Positions 51,376 to 58,819 of a stretch of 64,000 nucleotides of DNA are shown here, in pieces (position 1 is the stretch's first letter; the number at the start of each line of letters is the position of its first letter). Where the stretch lies: the NCBI GenBank assembly GCA_965222335.1, contig OZ244944.1, positions 3,873,856-3,937,855 of the forward strand, given 5' to 3'. The stretch comes from G965222335 sp965222335 (GTDB taxonomy: Bacteria; Pseudomonadota; Gammaproteobacteria; Pseudomonadales; Halieaceae). Position numbers and translations under genes: made by a program. The notes under the pieces are model-generated. The model searched no databases, was not told where the DNA came from, and saw nothing but the letters and a program-made list of their open reading frames with translations.

Positions 51376-52791
51376 ATGAATCTCCGCGGAAATCCAATCA
51401 GGCTGTGCCGGCTGCTTCTGCTGTGCAGCGTATTGCTGGCGACCTCCGCCACAGCGGAAATCTGGCGGGTGGACGTGGAAGGCGCGATTGGGCCGGCGAC
51501 GGCCGATCACATGATCCGCGGCCTGGCTGCGGCGGAGGCCGCGGATGCTGCCCTGGTGGTACTGCGTATCGATACCCCCGGCGGCCTGGACAATGCGATG
51601 CGCGACATGGTCAAGGCCGTCCTCGCCGCACAGATACCGGTAGTCGGCTATGTGGCCCCGGGTGGCGCCCGTGCTGCCAGCGCCGGCACCTACATCCTCT
51701 ACGCCACCCATCTCGCCGCGATGGCGCCCGGCACCAACCTGGGGGCCGCGACACCGGTGCAGATGGGCGGGCCGGGCTTGCCTGGCACGCCAGACCCGCA
51801 GCCAGACGCGCCCCCGCCCGACGCCGCGCCCGGGGACCAGGCCGGTGACCAGGGGCAGGCGGAGCAGGGCAGTGACACGCCGATGCCCGCCACGGCCATG
51901 GAACGCAAGATGGTCAATGATGCGGTGGCCTATATACGCGGTCTCGCGGAACTGCGCGGGCGCAATGCCGACTGGGCCGAGAAGGCCGTGCGCAGCGGGG
52001 CGAGCCTCAGCGCCAGTGCTGCCCTGGACGCCGGGGTAATCGATCTGGTAGCTCCCGACTGGCCCGCATTGCTGGCCAGCCTCGACGGCCGGCAGGTGAC
52101 CGTCAACGAGCGCGCTGTGACCCTGGAAACAGAGGGCCTTGCGCTCTATCACCACGAGGTGGACTGGCGCAGCGAGTTCCTGGCGGTAATTACCAACCCG
52201 AATATTGCCTACCTGCTGATGCTTGCCGGCATCTATGGGCTGCTGATTGAGTTCTATAATCCGGGTATTGGCCTCCCGGGCGTGGTGGGTGCGGTCAGTC
52301 TGCTGCTGGCACTCTACGCCTTCCAGGTTCTGCCGGTGAGCTATGCCGGGCTCGGCCTGATTGCGCTCGGCGTCGGCCTGATGACGGCGGAGGCCTTTGC
52401 GCCCAGTTTCGGTATCCTCGGCCTGGGCGGCGTGGTTGCCTTTGCCGTCGGCTCCGTGATGCTGATGGATACCGAACTGCCGGCCTACCAGATCGCCCTG
52501 CCCATGATCGCGGCGGTCACCGCGTTTAGCGCGGGCCTGCTGATTTTCGCCCTGGGCATGTTGATGAAGGCCCGTCGCGGTGCGCTGGTAAGCGGTATCG
52601 AGCATCTCGTCGGTGAGACCGTGGTCGTGGATCACGTGGCCGCTGACGAGATCACCGTCTGGCTGGACGGCGAGCGCTGGCAGGCGCGCTGCGCCACGGC
52701 GCTGCGCCAGGGTGAGCGTGCAGTGGTCACCGGATTCGACGGCCTCACGGTCGTCTTGCGCAAGGATGAAGAGGGTTCAGATCATGTTTGA
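51376..52791 (+). CDS. NfeD-family membrane serine protease
   Basis: A 471-residue protein: signal peptide, a ClpP-class protease domain (residues about 30-200), then membrane segments and a C-terminal NfeD OB-fold domain. The catalytic serine is Ser102 in ARAASAGTY and the base lysine is probably Lys178 in MERKMVND. NfeD cooperates with SPFH proteins in membrane-protein quality control. Between Ser and Lys is a Pro/Asp/Gln-rich insert (about 130-168). TATACT at 51364-51369 lies just before the start, so a promoter there is possible. It overlaps the slipin gene by 8 bp, the classical nfeD-slipin pair. Confidence 0.93.
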   Translation: MNLRGNPIRLCRLLLLCSVLLATSATAEIWRVDVEGAIGPATADHMIRGLAAAEAADAALVVLRIDTPGGLDNAMRDMVKAVLAAQIPVVGYVAPGGARAASAGTYILYATHLAAMAPGTNLGAATPVQMGGPGLPGTPDPQPDAPPPDAAPGDQAGDQGQAEQGSDTPMPATAMERKMVNDAVAYIRGLAELRGRNADWAEKAVRSGASLSASAALDAGVIDLVAPDWPALLASLDGRQVTVNERAVTLETEGLALYHHEVDWRSEFLAVITNPNIAYLLMLAGIYGLLIEFYNPGIGLPGVVGAVSLLLALYAFQVLPVSYAGLGLIALGVGLMTAEAFAPSFGILGLGGVVAFAVGSVMLMDTELPAYQIALPMIAAVTAFSAGLLIFALGMLMKARRGALVSGIEHLVGETVVVDHVAADEITVWLDGERWQARCATALRQGERAVVTGFDGLTVVLRKDEEGSDHV

Positions 52792-53530
52792 GATTGAGTA
52801 TTTCGGCGCCGTGCTGGTATTTCTGTTTATTGCCCTGCTGTTGTCGATGTTCCGCGTGCTGCGCGAGTACGAGCGAGGCGTTATTTTCATGCTTGGCCGC
52901 TTCTACAAGGTGAAGGGGCCGGGGCTGATCATCATCATTCCCGTACTGCAGCAGATGGTGCGCGTGGATTTGCGCACCGTGGTGATGGACGTGCCGACCC
53001 AGGACGTGATTTCCCGGGACAACGTATCGGTGCAGGTTAACGCGGTGCTGTATTTCCGGGTGATGGATCCGCAGAAAGCGATTATTCAGGTAGAGAACTA
53101 CCTGGAGGCCACCAGCCAGTTGTCGCAGACGACCCTGCGCTCGGTGCTCGGCCAGCACGAGTTGGACGACATGCTCGCCGAGCGCGACCAGCTGAACTCG
53201 GATATCCAGCACATCCTCGACAAGCAGACCGAGGCCTGGGGCATCAAGGTGGCGAATGTGGAAATCAAGCACGTGGACCTGAATGAAACCATGGTGCGCG
53301 CTATCGCCAAGCAGGCAGAGGCTGAACGCGAGCGCCGGGCCAAGGTGATCCATGCCCTCGGCGAATCCGAAGCGGCGGAGAAGCTGGCCAACGCGGCCCA
53401 GGTGCTGTCGACCCAGGAGCAGGCCATCCAGTTGCGTTACCTGCAGACGCTGGTGGAGATTGCCGGCGACAAGAGTTCCACCATTGTATTCCCGCTGCCT
53501 GTCGACCTGCTCGAGAAGCTGCGCTCCTGA
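52784..53530 (+). CDS. SPFH/slipin-family membrane protein
   Basis: A 248-residue slipin (stomatin-like): one N-terminal membrane helix (AVLVFLFIALLLSMFRVL), then the SPFH domain (REYERGVIFMLGRF, DVPTQDVISRDNVSVQVNAVLYFRV) and a C-terminal coiled coil. Slipins form large membrane-bound cages and are substrates or partners of NfeD proteases. The ATG at 52784 lies inside the nfeD end, so translation is coupled. The length is typical of the p-slipin group that pairs with the long NfeD. Confidence 0.94.
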   Translation: MFEIEYFGAVLVFLFIALLLSMFRVLREYERGVIFMLGRFYKVKGPGLIIIIPVLQQMVRVDLRTVVMDVPTQDVISRDNVSVQVNAVLYFRVMDPQKAIIQVENYLEATSQLSQTTLRSVLGQHELDDMLAERDQLNSDIQHILDKQTEAWGIKVANVEIKHVDLNETMVRAIAKQAEAERERRAKVIHALGESEAAEKLANAAQVLSTQEQAIQLRYLQTLVEIAGDKSSTIVFPLPVDLLEKLRS

Positions 53531-53650
53531 TCAGACCCTGGTAGCGACCGGCGGGCGGCCAGTGGCGCTCGCCCGCGGGCCGGGTCGCGCCCTGGTTCCA
53601 GCGGTGGCACACTGGCCGGCCCTGTCCAAACACATCAGGAAGTGAAGACC

Positions 53651-54628
53651 ATGCGCTGTATCGAAATCACCGAGCACGGCGGCCCCGAGGTATTACAGCT
53701 CGCCGCGCGTGAAAAGCCAGTCCCGGGTGCCGGGGAAGTGTTAATCGCGGTGGAGGCGGCGGGGGTCAACCGCCCCGACGTGGCCCAGCGTTACGGTCTT
53801 TATCCCCCGCCGCCGGGCGCCTCGGACCTGCCGGGGCTTGAGGTAGCCGGGCGGATAGCGGCCCTGGGTGATGGCGTGACTGGCTGGGCAGAGGGCGATC
53901 CCGTATGTGCCCTGACCAACGGTGGCGGCTACGCGGAGTATGCCGTGGCCCCCGCGGGCCAGTGCCTGCCGGTCCCCGGGGGGCTGAGCGCGGTCGAGGC
54001 CGCGAGCCTGCCGGAGACGTTCTTCACGGTGTGGACCAACGTGTTCGAGCGCGGCGCGCTGCAGGCCGGCGAGTCGCTACTGGTTCACGGCGGCAGCTCC
54101 GGTATCGGGGTCACCGCTATCCAGATGGCAGCGGCGCGGGGTGCGCGTGTGTTTGCCACCGCCGGCAGCGCAGAAAAGTGTCGCGCCTGCGAGGCCCTCG
54201 GGGCCGAGCGGGCTATCAATTACCGCGAGGAAGACTTCGTGGAGATCCTCAAGGATGCCACCGACGGCAAGGGCATCGACGTGATCCTGGATATGGTCGG
54301 CGGTGATTATATTGGCCGCAACCTGCAGCTGGCGGCCGCTGATGGCCGGGTGGTCAATATCGCGTTTCAGCAGGGTTTTGAAGCCACGGTAAATTTCGTA
54401 CCGCTGTTGATGAAACGCCTGACGCTCACCGGCTCGACCCTGCGGCCGCGCTCCGCCGCAGACAAGGCGGCGATTGCCGACTGCCTGCGCGAGCAGGTCT
54501 GGCCGCTTGTGGCCAGTGGCGAGATCAAGCCTGTGATCGCACAAACCTTTGCCCTGGATGAGGCCGCGGCGGCGCACACGCTGATGGAGAGCAGCAGCCA
54601 CATCGGCAAAATCGTGCTTACCTGCTAG
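53651..54628 (+). CDS. NAD(P)H-quinone oxidoreductase (PIG3/zeta-crystallin type)
   Basis: A 325-residue MDR-family protein without catalytic zinc ligands. NRPDVAQRYGLYPPPPGASDLPGLEVAG marks the quinone oxidoreductase group, and LVHGGSSGIGVTAIQMAAARGARVFATAGSAEKC forms the NADPH site. It reduces quinones or reactive carbonyls, giving oxidative-stress protection. The ATG at 53651 with AGGAAG 8 bp upstream is preferred over a GTG 9 bp earlier. Its end overlaps the convergent DUF1232 gene by 11 bp. It is likely a separate unit from the slipin gene. Confidence 0.92.
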   Translation: MRCIEITEHGGPEVLQLAAREKPVPGAGEVLIAVEAAGVNRPDVAQRYGLYPPPPGASDLPGLEVAGRIAALGDGVTGWAEGDPVCALTNGGGYAEYAVAPAGQCLPVPGGLSAVEAASLPETFFTVWTNVFERGALQAGESLLVHGGSSGIGVTAIQMAAARGARVFATAGSAEKCRACEALGAERAINYREEDFVEILKDATDGKGIDVILDMVGGDYIGRNLQLAAADGRVVNIAFQQGFEATVNFVPLLMKRLTLTGSTLRPRSAADKAAIADCLREQVWPLVASGEIKPVIAQTFALDEAAAAHTLMESSSHIGKIVLTC

Positions 54629-55022
54629 CCTCCGTGTCGTCATCGCCTTTCCCCGGTGGGGGGGCGGTGTCACCGAACCAGCGGTCCAGCTGGGCGCGGG
54701 TTTTGCGTCTCACCCCGTCGTCGATATATTGCGTCACCGTGGCGAAGGCCAGCACCAGCACGCCGAGGTCGTCTGCATAGCCGATCCCCGGCGTCAGGTC
54801 GACAATCGCATCCAGGGGCGCGATAAAATAGCCCAGGGAGGCGTAAACCGTCGCCCTGGCCCAGCGTGGCGTTTCCTCGCGCTGGGCTGCGTAGTACATC
54901 AGCAGGGCCTTCTCCACCACCTCGCGCCCGGCGCGTCCGGCGTAGCGTCGCAGCTTGCGCCAGAAGCCCGCGTCGCTGTAGGCATCGAGGTATTCATTGT
55001 GCGGTGGTTTCTGTTCAGCCAT
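54618..55022 (-). CDS. DUF1232 (YkvA-like) protein
   Basis: A 134-residue protein with the DUF1232 core: RWARATVYASLGYFIAPLDAIVDLTPGIGYADDLGVL with an amphipathic/hydrophobic pattern. YkvA-like proteins occur near membrane and stress genes; their role is unknown. Its ATG overlaps the TGA of the WYL gene (ATGA), so it is the second gene in that operon. This close linkage to the regulator suggests that it acts in the same process, but this is inference. Confidence 0.85.
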   Translation of the reverse strand: MAEQKPPHNEYLDAYSDAGFWRKLRRYAGRAGREVVEKALLMYYAAQREETPRWARATVYASLGYFIAPLDAIVDLTPGIGYADDLGVLVLAFATVTQYIDDGVRRKTRAQLDRWFGDTAPPPGKGDDDTEASR

Positions 55023-55897
55023 CAGCCGAACATCCAGGGCCGCAACTGGTCCAGGTTCTCGACGATGATCTGCTGGGCCTCGGCCTCGCGTTGCTCTGCA
55101 TGGGGGTCGATATTCAAGAGCTTGAGGGCATAGGGTACGAGTTTGGCGCGGGTGTGGATCTCCAGGGCGCCCGCCTGCATCCCGTAGTCGGTTTCCACCA
55201 CCTGCCGCTGGTCGGGGCGCAGGCGGGGGTCGGGCACGATACGGATGGTGGCATCGGTATTCCATTCGTCATCATCGGCCGCGCCGTGGGGTGAGGCATC
55301 GAGTATTTCCGGTGTTTCCCGGAAACGGCTCAGGACAAAATCCCGGTAAGCCTGGTTTTTTTCGCACCAGGCGCGCACGTGCCAGCGCAGGCCCGTGTAG
55401 ACGAGGGTGTGGGGCACGATAATGCGCCCCTCCCGGTCAGGGTGGTTGATCGAGACGTAATCGACTTCCAGGCGCTTTTGCTGGCGGGCCGCCTGCATGA
55501 TGGGGCGCAGGACATCGGGGCTGACGTCGCGCACGGGCACTGACAGCACCTCCACGTTGGCCACGTTAAGCGCCAGGGATTCAAATACGTTGGACAGCTC
55601 GTTGTTGCGCGCCATCAGGTGCAGGTATTCGTCGGCCAGGCCCCGGGTTACCCGGGGCTTGAAATCCGGAGATGGCTTGTAGCCCTTGAGGTACTTGTCG
55701 TAGACCAGGTTACCGCTGCCAATTTCGCGGATGTAGTTGTTGATGTCCTTGCTGGCCTGCTGGCGACCGATGCCGAAGGTCTCGCAGAGGTGCCGGGTGG
55801 TCAGGCGGCCCTCCCACAGCACCAGGGTCTCGATAAAGCGGTAACGGACCAGTAAGTCCCAGCGTATAGGCCACTTGCTTGTTGCCGACATCGGCAT
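55022..55897 (-). CDS. WYL-domain transcriptional regulator (CapW/BrxR-like)
   Basis: A 291-residue regulator: an N-terminal winged helix-turn-helix (RYRFIETLVLWEGRLTTRHLCETFGIGRQQASKDINNYIREI), then a WYL domain (about 125-200; KRLEVDYVSINHPDREGRIIVPHTLVYTGLRWHVRAWCE) and a C-terminal WCX segment. The N-terminal pattern, with the WEGR and QAS motifs, is that of CapW/BrxR repressors of CBASS and BREX systems. No such defence genes lie in the window. It is divergent from the DUF2868-DUF3482 pair with a GACA/TGTC-rich putative operator in between, and cotranscribed with DUF1232. Confidence 0.9.
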   Translation of the reverse strand: MPMSATSKWPIRWDLLVRYRFIETLVLWEGRLTTRHLCETFGIGRQQASKDINNYIREIGSGNLVYDKYLKGYKPSPDFKPRVTRGLADEYLHLMARNNELSNVFESLALNVANVEVLSVPVRDVSPDVLRPIMQAARQQKRLEVDYVSINHPDREGRIIVPHTLVYTGLRWHVRAWCEKNQAYRDFVLSRFRETPEILDASPHGAADDDEWNTDATIRIVPDPRLRPDQRQVVETDYGMQAGALEIHTRAKLVPYALKLLNIDPHAEQREAEAQQIIVENLDQLRPWMFG

Positions 55898-55932
55898 CGC
55901 CTCCTCTTGTGGTGGCGTCGGTCCCCGATTAA

Positions 55933-55967
55933 CCTGTCACCATCGATGACATGTCGCTGCAGACAGG
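55933..55967. promoter_or_regulatory. inverted-repeat operator of the WYL regulator (putative)
   Basis: CCTGTC at 55933-55938 and GACAGG at 55962-55967 form a perfect inverted repeat around an inner palindrome GACATGTC at 55948-55955. The four half-sites share TGTC/GACA. The cluster lies in the 112-bp divergent region between the regulator and DUF2868, where an autoregulating dimer would bind. Confidence 0.55.
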
Positions 55968-56009
55968 GTACTCAAGTCATGACAGAGCGCAAGCGGGAAG
56001 ACGGACGGC

Positions 56010-57401
56010 GTGGATCGGCGGCCTGATACGGCTGACATCCAGCGGTTGACCGACCAGTTGGAACGCGATCGTGATGCGTCGATCGTGGAACTGAAACAGC
56101 GGGACCACGCGATCGGCGCCCAGTGCGCCGTCAGTGACCCTTGTGACAGGTTGCTCTACTGGCTCGATCAGGTGGCACCGGCGGAGGCGGCGCGCCCGGG
56201 CATTGCCAGTCTCGGTCCCTCCCTGGCGCGCCTGCTGGCACTGGTGCTGGGCTTTGCCGCGATGGCGGGTTTCCTGCTGGGTAGCGGTCGCGGCCTGGTC
56301 AATGTTTTTGTGCTCCTGGCGATCTTTGTCGGCTGGCAGTGCCTGATGAGCCTGTTCTCGGCTGTCGGTCTGGTGAGGGTTGCCTGGGGCCGCAGCCCGT
56401 CGGCAGCGCCCCAGGGCGCGCTGGGCTGGCTCACCCGGCGCAGCCTGCCCGACTGGCGCGACCTGCAGGCGACCGCGGGCGTACTGCGCCTCATCGCCCT
56501 GCGCCATGGGCAGGCGCTGGGGGCTCTGTTCACCGCGGCGGCTCTGCTGGCTTTTGTGCTGGTGCCCGCAGTGAATGACTTCAGTTTTGTCTGGGGGTCG
56601 ACCTATGCGCCCGGCGCCGAGCTCGTGGCGCGAATGACCGACATCCTCGCTGCACCCTGGGCCGCGTGGTGGCCTGCGGCGACGGTGCCGGCAGAGCTGG
56701 TCGCCGAGAGCCGCTATCACCCGGCACTGTTGCAACTCGATCGCGCGGGCATCGAGCGTATGCGCGGCTGGTGGCCTTTCCTGTTTATGTGCCTGCTGGT
56801 ATATGCGCTCCTGCCGCGACTGCTGTTGTGGCTGGCTGCCCACCCGTTGCAGCGGCGCCTGCTGCGCCGGGTCTGCCTGAACCTGCCCGGCAGTGAGCTG
56901 GTGCTGGCAAGAATGCAGACGCCGCTGGTGCGCACCCAGGGGCAGGCGCATGCCGGCGATGGCGAAGCAAGGGCGTCCACACCGGCACCGCGGTCACAGC
57001 CCGCGCTGCCGCCGGATGCAAACCTGCTGTTAGTCGATTGGCGGGCTGCGCTGGGCGATAGCAAACCCTGGAACTTCGAGGAACTGCAGCAGGTAGGGGA
57101 GGACCAGGTGCTGGCGGCAGGGCTGGGAAGCCTCGCCGAGGATCGCGAACATTTGGCCAGCCGCGCCCGGGGTGATTACCGCCACCTGCTGGTGGTGGTG
57201 AAATCCTGGGAGCCTCCGGTTGGCGAGCTCCGGGACCTGCTGCAGGCCATGCACAGCCTGCCGCGATGCACGCTTTATCTGGTGCCCTTACCCGGCAAGC
57301 CGGTGCCGCACCGCAAGGTGGAAGACTGGCGCAGCTTTGCCCGGGACCTGCCCTTCCCGGGGGTGGATGTGCGCCTCCTGAACCGGGTGCAGGAACGATG
57401 A
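56010..57401 (+). CDS. DUF2868 membrane protein
   Basis: A 463-residue protein with five or so membrane segments in two groups. A polar N-terminus (TDQLERDRDASIVELKQRDHAIG) precedes LARLLALVLGFAAMAGFLL, and the long C-terminal cytoplasmic part starts near residue 300 and ends in a domain with NLLLVDWRAALGDSKP. It matches what I recall of DUF2868, always found before DUF3482. The start GTG at 56010 is the only suitable start. The stop overlaps the ATG of the GTPase gene. Function is unknown; a membrane anchor or receptor for the GTPase is plausible. Confidence 0.85.
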   Translation: MDRRPDTADIQRLTDQLERDRDASIVELKQRDHAIGAQCAVSDPCDRLLYWLDQVAPAEAARPGIASLGPSLARLLALVLGFAAMAGFLLGSGRGLVNVFVLLAIFVGWQCLMSLFSAVGLVRVAWGRSPSAAPQGALGWLTRRSLPDWRDLQATAGVLRLIALRHGQALGALFTAAALLAFVLVPAVNDFSFVWGSTYAPGAELVARMTDILAAPWAAWWPAATVPAELVAESRYHPALLQLDRAGIERMRGWWPFLFMCLLVYALLPRLLLWLAAHPLQRRLLRRVCLNLPGSELVLARMQTPLVRTQGQAHAGDGEARASTPAPRSQPALPPDANLLLVDWRAALGDSKPWNFEELQQVGEDQVLAAGLGSLAEDREHLASRARGDYRHLLVVVKSWEPPVGELRDLLQAMHSLPRCTLYLVPLPGKPVPHRKVEDWRSFARDLPFPGVDVRLLNRVQER

Positions 57402-58819
57402 ACCTGCCTCACTTCGCGGTCGTCGGGCGCCCCAACAAGGGCAAATCGAGCATTGTCGCCACTCTGGCCCGGGATGACTCCGTGGTGATCGAGGCCCGCT
57501 CCGGTTCCACCCGGCACGCGCGCACCTTCCCGATGGAGGTCAACGGAGAAACCCTGTACGCCCTGGTCGACACCCCGGGCATCCAGCGTGCGCGGGCGGT
57601 CCTCGACTGGCTGCAGGCGCACAGTGAGGATGCCGCGGGTCGCCCCGGGGCGGTGCGTGCCTTTGTCGAGACCCACAGCGAAGACCCGCAGTTCGTGGAC
57701 GAATGCGAATTGCTGCGACCGATTGTTGAAGGGGCCGGGATCATCTACGTGGTGGACGGGTCCTGCCCCTTTGGCGCGGATTACGAGGCGGAGATGGAGA
57801 TCCTGCGCTGGACCGGCCGCCCCAGTCTCGCGATTATCAACCCCATCGACAATGACGATTTCGCCGAAGAATGGGCTGCGGGGCTGGGGCAGTATTTCCG
57901 CACCGTGCGCAGTTTTGACGCTCACCGCGCGGAATTTGCCAAGCAGCTGGAACTGCTGGAGCTGTTCGGTCACCTCGACGTCGCCTGGCGGCCGCCCTTG
58001 GAGCGCGCCGTCGAGGTGCTGCGCGAGGAGCGCGCGGCACAGCATCACAGTGCCAGCCTGCTGATCGCCGATATGCTGGCGGAGGCGACAGCCTACCAGT
58101 GTAGTCAGCGGGTGCCCGAGGGCGCGCCCCAGGAGCCGGTGCGCAAACTCCTGTTCAGCCGTTACCGGGAACACCTGGTGCGCCGCGAGCGCCAGTGCCG
58201 GCGCCAGGTCGAGGAGGTTTATCACTACCACAACCTGGCGCGTTCCGAGGACGGCCTGGCGCTGGAGGAGTCCGACCTGTTCAATACCGAGCAGTGGTAT
58301 CTCTGGGGGCTCAACCGGGCGTCCCTGACCGTCGTCGCGTCATCCGCCGGGGCCGTGGTGGGTGGGGCCACGGGGATGGTCGTGGATGGCGCCACCGGCG
58401 GTCTGCTGGGTGGCATGGCGACCCTCGCCACGGGGGCCTTCGGTGCGGTTTCCGGCGGTGTGGGTGCCTGGCGACGGGCGGAGGATATTGCCCAGATCAA
58501 GGTCCGGGGAATTCCTACCGGCGGCAGTCAGCTGACCTTCGGCCCCAGCCGCAACCTCAACTTTCCCTTCGTCCTGTTGGGGCGGGCCTTGCTGCACCAT
58601 CGCCTGCTGTGCCGCCGGACCCATGCCGACCGCAGTGAAATGGCACTGAACGCGGGTCTGCTCGACGAGGTGGATGAACGGGAGCGAAGGCGCCTGGGAC
58701 GGATATTTGCCGACCTGCGGGCGGGCAAGCAGGAAGCGGAACGGCGCGGCGAACTCGCGGCCATGCTGCTGCGCCTGTGCCGCCGGCACGATGCCGACGG
58801 CGAGGCTGAAGAGCGCTAG
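57398..58819 (+). CDS. DUF3482 GTPase
   Basis: A 473-residue protein. The N-terminal Era-like GTPase domain has GRPNKGKSS (P-loop, near 9-17), a switch region with RSGSTRHARTFPM, DTPG (G3, near 60) and IINPIDND where a N/TKxD motif is expected, so G4 is atypical. The C-terminal part (DUF3482) contains a Gly-rich hydrophobic patch (GAVVGGATGMVVDGATGGLLGG) that probably associates with membrane. The pair with DUF2868 suggests a membrane GTPase system of unknown role. The last 4 bp (CTAG) are shared with the end of the convergent amidohydrolase gene. Confidence 0.9.
   Translation: MNLPHFAVVGRPNKGKSSIVATLARDDSVVIEARSGSTRHARTFPMEVNGETLYALVDTPGIQRARAVLDWLQAHSEDAAGRPGAVRAFVETHSEDPQFVDECELLRPIVEGAGIIYVVDGSCPFGADYEAEMEILRWTGRPSLAIINPIDNDDFAEEWAAGLGQYFRTVRSFDAHRAEFAKQLELLELFGHLDVAWRPPLERAVEVLREERAAQHHSASLLIADMLAEATAYQCSQRVPEGAPQEPVRKLLFSRYREHLVRRERQCRRQVEEVYHYHNLARSEDGLALEESDLFNTEQWYLWGLNRASLTVVASSAGAVVGGATGMVVDGATGGLLGGMATLATGAFGAVSGGVGAWRRAEDIAQIKVRGIPTGGSQLTFGPSRNLNFPFVLLGRALLHHRLLCRRTHADRSEMALNAGLLDEVDERERRRLGRIFADLRAGKQEAERRGELAAMLLRLCRRHDADGEAEER

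Noticed and set aside
50461..52635. 724-codon minus-strand frame over MscS and nfeD
   Set aside because: Composition rich in Gln, His and Asp with no domain; both sense genes are secure.
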